Assembly: GCF_001661345.1 (NCBI RefSeq)
Contig: NW_017962915.1
Coordinates: 1,243,657-1,307,656, forward strand
Length of the DNA: 64,000 bases
Reading direction: 5' to 3'
DNA from: Ascoidea rubescens DSM 1968
Taxonomy: Eukaryota; Ascomycota; Saccharomycetes; Ascoideales; Ascoideaceae
The notes under the pieces: model-generated
Told to the model about the DNA's origin: nothing
Seen by the model: the letters and a program-made list of their open reading frames with translations, nothing else
Databases searched by the model: none
Made by a program: the position numbers and the translations under genes
Part shown: piece after piece, positions 9,987 through 18,538 of the stretch
Numbering within the stretch: the first letter of the stretch is position 1
Layout: every line of letters starts with the position of its first letter

Positions 9987-10052
9987 ATGATTATACCATG
10001 ATTATACCATGATTATACCATGATTATACCATGATTATACAATGATTATACA
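9987..10052 (+). repeat. 11-bp minisatellite, six copies
   Basis: Six tandem copies of ATGATTATACC, the last two with a final A instead of C, in perfect 11-bp register. The repeat lies in the BRE4/CCC1 intergenic region. Confidence 0.9.
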
Positions 10053-11189
10053 ATAGGGTTAATGTATTTAATTGATGAGTGTGTATAGGTATAGTAAAAA
10101 AAAAAAGTTGAATAGTAGTAGTGGGATTGGTATCATTAGGGGAAAGCTTGATTAAAAAGAAGTGAACTGATTAATTGTGCTATCGTATAATTTATGACAT
10201 TTTAATAGAATAAATTGGCTGTGTTTTGTGGGTGGATAAGTTAATTGATAAGCACACAAATTAGTAATGTGAATTGTAAACTGAGTTTGTTACACTGAGT
10301 AGAAAGGGATTGCATTGTAAATGAATAAAAGAAAAATAGTTGTAAACACACAAACAGTACGGTTTAGGAAGGCGGGATGGATTGAAGAGCGTTTTCCCGA
10401 TTGAGACTTAAGACCATTGTCATGCTTTTGTTACCCTATTTTATACGTTTGTGGTTATTTTTTGATTTTGTTTTTAACTCCGTTGATTCGGTTATGTAAG
10501 CAGCGGTTAATGAGCGAAGCAAGTGAGATGATTTTATTTTATCTCCATCAACCAGATTAGAAATGAGTGACAGTAGGTGGCCAATCAGAGACAATGCATT
10601 AGTAATTCGCATTAAACTTTAAAGTGAATAGAAATCAGAGTAAAAATAACCAAAAGAAAGGAAAGGAAAAAAAGGAAAAAAAAGGGAAAATAATAAACTT
10701 TGGCTAAGGAAGAAAAAGTTAAATAAGAAAAAAGTGTGTAGTGGTTTAGTTTCGAAAAGAGATAACATAATTCACTACCATTTGCCGTTTGTCATTTATC
10801 ATCCACCATTCAACTATCACTTATGATTGTTTGCGATCATTTGTCATGATTTCGGAATCGAGTTGCTCAACTGCTAAGTGAGCGTCTCCTCTTTGAAAAC
10901 AGTGAAACAGATCTAGAAATGAATACGTAAATAGAGACACATCAAGCTAGATGAAGTGGAATTGAATTTTGAATTTTGAAATTTTGAAAGTGGAAATTCC
11001 ATCACATTTAAATTGAATACCATCCCAAACTTGGGATGGATTGGATTGGATTGAAATAAAACGAAATGAAGAGATTGATCAATTGACAGATTTTTCAGAC
11101 TAAACAGTGGATAATTACTTGCAATGGTTGTGCGAGCATCGCTGAAACCTGGACGTGAAACTGGACGTGGAAAATAGCAGAAATTAGTG

Positions 11190-11840
11190 ATCGATTAGGA
11201 GATAGCGCAGCAGCGCAGAGAGGGCTTTTTGTTCGCCGACCGGCTAAATGAGAGGATGCTGGAGCACTGGAAACAGCAGCAGCCATCGCTTTTGAGGAGC
11301 GCTGGATCAAATTCCGTTACCCATCTTATCGAGTTACGCGGCACAGCGTCCCATTCGGCTGGAAAACAGGTATTGTTGGCGCCATCGACAGTACGACCAT
11401 CTTTGCTGGACCATCCCCAGAAGAGCGTGCCATCGCACACAGCAGTTCCGTGCTGCTTCTGATGCGTGCGCTGTTTCTGTCGCCCTCGGCGCGCGCCCTA
11501 GTGGATTCCTGCACTAAGTACGCCCGCCAATTGCCCTCTTAGGCCTTATGCGCGCAAAGACCGGCGCCGCTCTGGCCAATCAGCGCTGCGCTGACTCTGC
11601 TGACAGAGTGCCGTTGTCCGGATTGGGAGCGGTTGTGCAGCCCTGGGCATGTCATCGACGCTTGTGTCTGGAGTGTCTCACACTGAAAATTCACTCTCCA
11701 TCCGTTTTGCTGACAGAAAAAAGCGACGCCAGAGCTGGAGAATCGCAATCAACAATCACAACCAACAATCGCTGATGGACAATTCACCTCTAGCAACTGC
11801 TAACAAGCAAAGCAGCTTCAATCCAATCGAAGCTTCCACT
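11190..11840. other. GC-rich island in the CCC1 upstream region
   Basis: Base composition rises to about 50% G+C (counted over 11281-11340) against strongly AT-rich flanks. It holds a CCAATCAG box near 11574 and several CGG/CCG triplets. Short ORFs are present on both strands but none is convincing. Confidence 0.5.
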
Positions 11841-12589
11841 GAATAGCTCCAGCTGCTGCTTGTTTCTTGTTCGCTCCTCACAGCAACACACTAAAACTAA
11901 TTCCCAACCAAGCACACTCTTTTACTAAAAATTGCAAAGGCTAGAATTCTTCGAAATACTTTTTGTAAATTGTAAATTGTAAATTGTAAATTGTATTTTG
12001 TAATGTGTAATGTGCATTATTTTTGTATTATTTTTGTATTAATTTTGTATTATTTTTAAATTTCAGATTTATTTTTTTTTTAAATTTTGCATTTGCATTC
12101 GCAGTTAATTATTATTATTAAACTTTTATTCCCATGTTTGTTCCCTTTCTCTCATACTTACATAAATATATATATTTATTTATATTTATATATAAGTATT
12201 CTTCACTATCCCTTTTTTTTCTGTCTTTTTCTGTCTTTTGATTTCTTCTTTTTCTTCTTTTTCTTCTTCTCTTCTGCTTTTATTTTCTCTTTATTTCACT
12301 CATACTTGTACTTACTCCAAGTCTTACACTTACGCTATTAGTCCACTTTTCTTTGTAACTCACAAAGTCATTCAACTTTCAACTCAAAAATTACAACCCT
12401 TTGTCTTTTTCTTTTATTATTTATATCCAACTTTCCTTACTTCTGCTTCATTTTCTAATTAATCTTAATTATACATCAACTATATATCTACCACTACTTA
12501 CTTCATATCACTCATCTCTCCCTTGGATTTATATCAATTTACTCTGATCTACCGAATAATTAATTATACAATCGATTTAAAAAAAAAAG

Positions 12590-13648
12590 ATGTCCTTGGT
12601 CGCTGTGAAAAATATCATCTCTTCTGTTATAAGTCAGCAAAAGCTCAAATCAAATCCTGATAACAAATCCTTGAATTACAACACCTATGATTCCTCCAAC
12701 TATGGCTCAACCTCCTCCTGTGAAGACTATAACTACTTTGACAGATCTCAAACAATTGCCGACGAAGAGTCCTTAATCGCTAGTCCAACTCTTTCCACAA
12801 ACACTCTAACCAACAATAATAACAATAACAACAACAACAACAACAAAATCTCGGCTCTTGTTAATAACAACAACGAACAGCAACTATTATTACCACAATC
12901 CAACCTCTCCATCGCTTCGGGCACCACAACCGCCAGCAATGACTCTAATAGCCAATCATCCTCTACCTTTGATCCAAGAGTAATGAGCGATATAATCATC
13001 GGTCTAAGTGATGGTTTAACTGTTCCCTTTGCTCTTACCGCCGGTTTGTCCTCTCTTGGTGACTCAAAACTAGTTATAACCGGCGGTTTTGCTGAACTAG
13101 TCTCTGGTGCTATTTCCATGGGTCTCGGTGGTTATTTGGCTGCAAAATCAGAATCACAATACTATCACAACGAAGTCTCAAAGGAAAAATCCCTCTTCTT
13201 CAAAAACCCTGAATCAATTGAATCAAATGTTGTCGACATACTCAAGGATATCGGAATATCAAACCAAAATATTCACTCCCTCTTTATCCACGACCTAGAG
13301 CAAAAACCAAACAAAATGATCGACTTTATTATTCGCTATGGTAAAGACCTAGAAGAACCCGCTGAAAATAGACAGTTCACCTCCGCTCTAACTATCGGTA
13401 TAAGCTATTTTCTTGGGGGCTTCATACCTCTTATCCCTTATTTTTTCGTTTCAACCGTCAACATCGGTCTAATAATCAGCTGTATTGTCATGATGATCAC
13501 CTTATTCCTCTTTGGCTATGTCAAAACTTGGGTTTCTCTTGGTAACGACACAAGCTTGGCCTATAAATCTTATGAGGGTATCCAAATGGTTCTTGTGGGT
13601 GGTTTTGCTGCCGCTTGTGCTTGGGGTTTTGTCAGATTGCTCGAATGA
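12590..13648 (+). CDS. CCC1: Vacuolar Fe2+/Mn2+ transporter Ccc1 (VIT1 family)
   Basis: This 352-residue protein has a polar N-terminus with an Asn run (about residues 75-87), then the VIT1/CCC1 domain from about residue 129. The first helix block reads PRVMSDIIIGLSDGLTVPFA and continues TAGLSSLGDS, a family signature. Next comes GGFAELVSGAISMGLGGYLA with the conserved glycines, then the acidic cytosolic metal-binding region (about 185-260, with KESQ/E-rich helices), and three more helices to the C-terminus (SALTIGISYFLGGFIPLIPY; GFVRLLE). S. cerevisiae Ccc1 has 322 residues. Ccc1 moves cytosolic iron and manganese into the vacuole and protects against overload. In other yeasts it is iron-regulated; I could not identify a specific iron-response site here. 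Confidence 0.95.
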   Translation: MSLVAVKNIISSVISQQKLKSNPDNKSLNYNTYDSSNYGSTSSCEDYNYFDRSQTIADEESLIASPTLSTNTLTNNNNNNNNNNNKISALVNNNNEQQLLLPQSNLSIASGTTTASNDSNSQSSSTFDPRVMSDIIIGLSDGLTVPFALTAGLSSLGDSKLVITGGFAELVSGAISMGLGGYLAAKSESQYYHNEVSKEKSLFFKNPESIESNVVDILKDIGISNQNIHSLFIHDLEQKPNKMIDFIIRYGKDLEEPAENRQFTSALTIGISYFLGGFIPLIPYFFVSTVNIGLIISCIVMMITLFLFGYVKTWVSLGNDTSLAYKSYEGIQMVLVGGFAAACAWGFVRLLE

Positions 13649-14234
13649 TATTTATATCCATAAAATGATATTGATATTGATATTGATATTGATATTAATA
13701 TTAATAATAAAAATGAAAAAAAGAATCAAAAAAGAATCAAAAATTATCACTCATTTACAAAAGATTGTCTTGCCCACTTCCTCACTTCCTTCCTGTTTAA
13801 GCTTTAATTCATTGTATTATACATTCCACTTTTAAACTATCACTCTATATTATCAAATTGATTTTGATCTCTATATTGATCCTGATGCTGTTCCCTTATT
13901 ACTGAATATATTCTTCAATACTATTCCGCTCCTTTCCCTCTTTCTTATCAACTCCATTTCAATTTCCCCATTACTCTGCTTTTTCTAGAAAATGGCGGTT
14001 ATTATTTATCAACTCCTTTTCAATCGCCCCCTTTTGGTTTCAGTATAACAATAACAGGTATAGTAAATGCGTTTGGTCCTTCATTTCTATTTTTATACTT
14101 ATATATCTCCTCTTATGATAAATGTTTCCTTTTTTTACTCTTTTTTATCTCTTTTTTATCTCTCTTATACTCTATTATCAATACAAATAAATAATTACAA
14201 TTACTCTATCCAATCACATTGCTAGAATCAATAA
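13649..14234. other. Convergent 3' flanks of CCC1 and IES4
   Basis: T/C-rich spacer with a GATATT hexanucleotide run (about 13664-13700). No gene seen. On the minus strand GTGAGT follows directly at the IES4 stop, but no branch site was found downstream. Confidence 0.5.
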
Positions 14235-15121
14235 TCACTCACCTTCTGCTTGTTTGAGAGTTATAACTGGAATCTTGCTACTTTCACTTTCCTTGGTATT
14301 CTCAGTACTTTTACCAGGTTCACGATCCTCTTCCACCTCTTTGGGCTCATCCACCTCTTTGGGCTCTTCTATTTTGGGTATTTCCTGCTTTGGCCCACTT
14401 GTTATTTTGTGTTCCTCATGTTCCTCATTTGGCCTGGATCTAGAACTTTCAGTCTCTCCAGGCTTCTTAGGCTTCTCAGGATTGCCATACCAGGCAATGC
14501 ATTCTATCTTGTAACCTGTAAAACTCTTGATCTGCCTCTTTTTCTTCACCCATTTTCGCACAGGAATCTTGTTCTTCACATCCAACTTGAAATTGATCAA
14601 ATTATTGGCGATCAACGTGTTGGAATTCAATAGACTTTTAGACACATTGCTGAGATTATAATTACTGTAATAACTACTGGGATTGGCAACCGGATTGCTG
14701 TTCCCAGCAGCGCTAACTCCAGCTCCGGCACCTGAAACACCACTGGAATTGTTCGCCATGTTGCTCAAACTCAAACTGCTGTTGTTGTTGTGGCTGTTGT
14801 ACATGGACTCAGGCGCAGGAGACGACATCATCGATCGTTTTCCAGAGCTATTGATATTCAAGTTCAAGTTGGTTCGTCCTGCTCGCTGGCCTCCTCCCCG
14901 GCCTCTTCTTCGAAACACAGACAGACTGTTGTTGCCCTTGAGATTGAGATTGAGATTGAGATTGAGATTAAGACTGGTCTTGCCCTTCACTGGTGTATTA
15001 GTGCTGTTGCCAGAGATCGATAGTGGTGTTAGGTTTCCATCGTCTTTTACCGATGGTGCTAATGCAGGACTCGAAACAAGACTTGATTCACCATCGTTTG
15101 AATCATTGAACAGATCATGTG

Positions 15122-15182
<61 letters not shown>

Positions 15183-15593
15183 CGTGTTGCTGTTGCTTTG
15201 ATAGGTTTTTGATGCCACAGGAGATGTTGAAATATTAGAATCAGAGTGGAGTGGTGTCCCAAAATTTGAATTCGAGTTTGAATTTGAATTTGAATTATAC
15301 GTATTTAATCGGGTTCTTTTCTTTCTTGGTAGTGGAAGTGATAATAATTGTTCATTATGGTCCTCATTCTCATTCTCCTCATTATTAAGATTGGAATTAT
15401 CTAGATTACTCATGTTCTCATCTTCATTGTCCATATCATTATCTTCGTCACTTTTACTATCAATGGTGTTATTAAATTTTTTCAACAAGTTAGACGATAT
15501 CTTCAATTTGACAACATAATTCTGTGGTTTTCGGGAACTGTTCCTTGGTTTGGTTGTTTTACTGGCTTTAGCCCGATACGATCGTGGTTTCAT
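14235..15593 (-). CDS. IES4: INO80 complex subunit Ies4-like
   Basis: A 452-residue, mostly low-complexity protein. The ATG at 15591-15593 is preferred; the frame extends upstream only through a TATAG-type tandem repeat. Two ordered motifs identify it. Residues ~26-40 read YVVKLKISSNLLKKF, like the N-terminal strand of fungal Ies4 proteins. Residues ~346-372 read VRKWVKKKRQIKSFTGYKIE followed by CIAWYG, matching S. cerevisiae Ies4 IEIKSFSGYKVNFTGW. Between them lie Asn runs, NSNS repeats, an LNLN repeat and a GRGGGQRAGR patch. S. cerevisiae Ies4 is only 116 residues, so this version is greatly expanded. Ies4 belongs to the INO80 chromatin remodeller and is a checkpoint-kinase target in budding yeast. 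The C-terminus after ~375 is Glu/Lys/Pro-rich. Family call is good; the exact role is inferred from family. Confidence 0.78.
15120..15182 (+). repeat. GTT/ATT trinucleotide tract encoding poly-Asn in IES4
   Basis: About 20 trinucleotides, GTT then ATT on the plus strand, encode an Asn run on the minus strand. The two synonymous blocks (AAC, AAT) suggest separate slippage expansions. Confidence 0.9.
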
Positions 15594-16593
15594 TATGATA
15601 TAATATAGTATAGTATAGTATAGTATAATATAGTATAATATAGTATAATACTGATTTTCGTTTTCCAATAAATTACATCAAGTCTAGCTTGACCCAAATC
15701 TAGTATAATTTATCTTGATCTAACTCAAATAATTTGATTTGATTGATTCAAATCAGAAATAAAAAAAATGAAAATTCTAAAAATAATTAAAGGAGAAAAC
15801 ACAGAAAAATGAAGAAAATAACACTTTTATATACCTCCTCTCCATAAAAGTTTTATCTAAACCATCTCTCCTTTGTTGTGTTAATTCCGCACATGACGGA
15901 TCAACAGCTCGGAGATAAAATCCGTTGAAAATCCGTGTAAACTCGCGCAGATCCGTTACAAATCCGCAGAGACACACATTCAACCACGTGGCAGACCAAA
16001 TGACTCGCGCGTGTGTCCTCCTTCTGAAGGGCTGTTCCGCGCTTATCCAGCTTATATCCGTGCTCTTCGCGGTAGCATTTCTTTTCCCCATGCCTGTTCA
16101 TACTAAATACAGCACGGATGCATTTATCCGTGTCAAACGTCAGCTGACCTGACTCTCTTACATTATTTTCTTCAATAAGTTCCAATTCCACTTAAAGTAA
16201 CTCTACATTTCTGGTTTAAAATCTCATTTTTACTTATTAAGAATTTAAAATACCATATTAATTTCCACATATCTGTCAACCTGCTCAGTTGTTCTGCTAG
16301 TTTCGTATCCCACTATCTTTCCAATCAATTTACTGTAAAGATTAACAAAATTAACAGCTCCAATAAAACATATTTTACAGCAGCCAAGTAACAACCATAA
16401 AACACCCACGAAACAACAATTTTCAAATACTAAAACTGTTTTTTTTTTGTTTCATCATAGTCTTTTTAAATTGCTTTGCCTTCACTATATATTTAATATC
16501 TGATATCATTATCACTAGTCTATTGATACATCACTTTTCTTTATTTCCAATTAATTTGAATAAAATCACCAATATTTATAATCTTTTTGAAAA
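15594..16593. promoter_or_regulatory. Divergent promoter IES4 / RHO3
   Basis: One kilobase without a supported gene. It starts with a TATAG-type pentamer repeat (about 15597-15655). A GC-richer segment follows at 15890-16150, carrying seven ATCCGT motifs and a CACGTG (15985-15990). T- and A-rich leader DNA precedes the RHO3 ATG. ORFs in the middle on both strands are unsupported. Confidence 0.6.
15896..16131. promoter_or_regulatory. Cluster of seven ATCCGT motifs
   Basis: ATCCGT occurs on the plus strand at 15920, 15931, 15951, 16056 and 16126, and as ACGGAT at 15896 and 16114. Random expectation for a 6-mer on both strands in 236 bp is about 0.1. The last two form an inverted pair around GCATTT. 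This is probably a multi-site binding array for one factor, identity unknown. Confidence 0.5.
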
Positions 16594-17456
16594 ATGCCTT
16601 TATGTGGAAGTGGTAAAAAACCTGGTATGTATTTATCAATATCAATATCAATATAAAACTCACCACAAGTATTCAAAAAATAAAAAAAAAAATTAACAAT
16701 CTTCATCAATATTATAAATATACTCATAAACTAACTCTCTTCTATTTTTTTTCCCTTGCTTTCCCTTTGCATTAAGAACAACGTAAAATTGTTATCTTAG
16801 GTGATGGTGCTTGCGGTAAAACCTCGCTATTAAACGTCTTTACTAGAGGTTACTTTCCCCAAGTTTATGAACCAACCGTTTTTGAAAATTATGTTCATGA
16901 TATATTCGTTGATGGTAAACCTGTTCAGCTATCCCTATGGGATACCGCAGGTCAAGAAGAATTCGACAGATTAAGATCATTAAGTTACAGCGATACTCAC
17001 ACCATCATGCTCTGCTTCTCTGTCGATTCTTATGACTCTTTGGAAAATGTTCAAACAAAATGGGTCGGCGAAATAACTGATCACTGTGAAGGTGTCTCCC
17101 TAGTTCTTGTTGCTCTTAAATGTGATTTGAGATCAAATGAGGATGATTTAAATACACCTTCAACTCCAACTAATAACATCAATGGCGATCAAAATACTAT
17201 TCCAAATTCAAACCCAAATTCAAATAGTAATAACTCAAACAACAATAATGATCCAAAAAAGAAATTCATATCCTACGATGAAGGTTTAAACGTTGCTAAA
17301 AAGATCGGTGCTTTAAGTTACTTGGAATGTTCCGCTAAAAAAAATAGAGGTGTTAACGAAGCCTTCACTGAAGCTGCCAGATGTGCTCTTAATGCCAAAC
17401 CCAAAGGTGCAGCTGAAGAACAATCCGATGACAAAAAAGGTTGTATTATTGTCTAA
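16594..17456 (+). CDS. RHO3: Rho-family GTPase Rho3, one intron
   Basis: The gene has two exons, 16594-16624 and 16777-17456, giving 236 residues. Exon 1 encodes MPLCGSGKKP plus one base. Exon 2 continues EQRKIVILGDGACGKTSLLN, then FTRGYFPQVYEPTVFENYVH, almost identical to S. cerevisiae Rho3. Motifs seen: P-loop GDGACGKT (about 19-26), effector region around YEPTVFENY, DTAGQEEFDRLRSLSYSDT (switch II), LKCDL in place of TKxD, and ECSAK (G5). A Ser/Asn-rich insert sits at the usual Rho insert position (about 135-170), also longer in yeast Rho3. The C-terminus KKGCIIV is a CaaX prenylation box. Rho3 directs exocytosis and polarised growth at the plasma membrane. Cys4 may be palmitoylated as in yeast Rho3. 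Confidence 0.96.
16625..16776 (+). other. Spliceosomal intron of RHO3
   Basis: A 152-nt intron with donor GTATGT (16625-16630), branch sequence ACTAAC (16730-16735) and a pyrimidine-rich tract. The acceptor is AAG (16774-16776), the only AG giving the correct EQRKIVILG frame. AAG acceptors are a minority in yeasts, where CAG or TAG is usual. Confidence 0.92.
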
Positions 17457-17928
17457 TGTCAAAAGAAAAATAAAATTTATTTCAATTCAAAATTTCTTCA
17501 TTATATTTATCATTTTCTTTTAATGTTAGTTTCCATCCTCAATTGATTTGCCCTGTTTTTTTGTTGGTCGTTTTTTTTTTTTCTTTTTTTTTCTCTTTTG
17601 ATACAACTATTATCTACCTCTGCTTTTATCCTAGTTTATTTTAACTGTCTTAGTTTATCCTAATTTTATCTAAATTTTATTTTATTTTACACTATTTTAC
17701 ATCATTTTCTTTTGACTCTTTATAATCAAGTTACCCCTTCAGTTCTTTTATTTTAAATCTCAAAATTTAAACTCTGCCCTTTGACTTTAGTATATTTAAT
17801 TATTAGTGCCAAAATAACAAGTTCAACAATCATCTCCACTATTAACCTAATTAAACCAACGTTTACGGATCCTGATTTTGACGAATTTACTGCTTTTACT
17901 TCTCAGCCAAACTAAAAAAAATTAAAGA
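17457..17928. other. RHO3 3' flank to tRNA
   Basis: T-rich DNA with poly-T tracts near 17570-17600. No gene seen. The T8 tract just beyond the tRNA 3' end (minus strand, 17914-17921) is the likely Pol III terminator. Confidence 0.5.
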
Positions 17929-18002
17929 CGACCTCGGAGAGGATCGAACTCTCGATCTTGAGATTAACAGTCTCACGCCTTAACCAGCTTGGCCACGAAG
18001 TC
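17929..18002 (-). tRNA. tRNA-Asn (anticodon GTT), 74 nt, no intron
   Basis: The minus strand begins GACTTCG and ends CGAGGTC plus discriminator G. The seven acceptor pairs all form, one as G-T. The anticodon loop reads CTGTTAA, with anticodon GTT. The T arm carries GTTCGATCC and the D arm GGTT. The sequence is identical to the copy at 38299-38372. A CACGTG (18013-18018) lies just upstream of its 5' end. Confidence 0.97.
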
Positions 18003-18538
18003 TCTCCATGAGCACGTGCAAAATACTTACATGTTTGCGATCTTCAATTATTTTCCTCATTTTCAATAGCCACTTCCAAAACATAATAAAGAACAGTGGT
18101 CCTAAAATCAAGCATCTTTTAGGTACAAGAAAAGGATTCAAAATGTTGGTTAGTTTTTTAGAAAAGGCATGGGACCTTAACTCTTAAGATCCTAAACTTT
18201 TCTGTATCTGATTTGTGTAGGTTTTTCCCTGTAAGCTCAGGTTTCCCTAAACCTCGCTTAGAATTAAGGAGTTGGTTTCAGTTATTCTTAAACAACAGTT
18301 TATAGCTACTATTTAGGTCTACGAGCTCCATATGGCTGGCTCGCGGTCACAGAATATTAATAATTTTCCTCATTTTTGGAGTTTATTTTTGAAATTATCC
18401 TCAATAAAATCAATATGCCCACAAAAAATTTATTAACAATCGCTAAACAAGTAAACAAACGAGTAAATAAATAAATAAATAAAAACAATTAATTATTAGC
18501 TATTATCCGTTATACAATAACGCTTGCAACATTGCAAT
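18003..18538. other. Spacer between tRNA-Asn and YVC1 copy 1
   Basis: About 540 bp without an ORF of note. Parts (18150-18330) are less AT-rich and carry short repeated words such as CCTAAAC and GGTTTCCCT. Flanks of tRNA genes often hold retroelement remnants in yeasts, but nothing here is recognisable. Confidence 0.4.

Larger units (their letters stand above)
8888..12589. other. 3.7 kb non-coding region between divergent BRE4-like and CCC1 genes
   Basis: No supported gene. It contains a TA/TG dinucleotide tract (about 8994-9032), a hairpin GTGGGC-ATCCA-GCCCAC (9455-9471), a six-copy 11-bp minisatellite (9987-10052), CCAATCAG boxes near 10579 and 11574, a GC-richer island (about 11190-11840), a TGTAAAT repeat (about 11966-12000) and T/C-rich leader DNA just before CCC1. 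The ORFs inside the GC island occur in both strands and several frames, as expected from fewer AT-rich stops, and none resembles a protein I know. The length suggests extended regulation or an unrecognised RNA gene. Confidence 0.55.

Noticed and set aside
11095-11846. Overlapping ORFs of 60-80 codons in the GC island
   Set aside because: Present in five frames at once with no recognisable motif. Reduced stop frequency in GC-richer DNA explains them.
14683-15201. 172-codon plus-strand ORF with Leu and Arg runs
   Set aside because: Antisense shadow of the IES4 repeats; IES4 motifs are on the other strand.
15777-16191. ORFs on both strands in the IES4/RHO3 promoter
   Set aside because: Unsupported composition and overlapping the ATCCGT motif cluster, which reads better as regulatory DNA.
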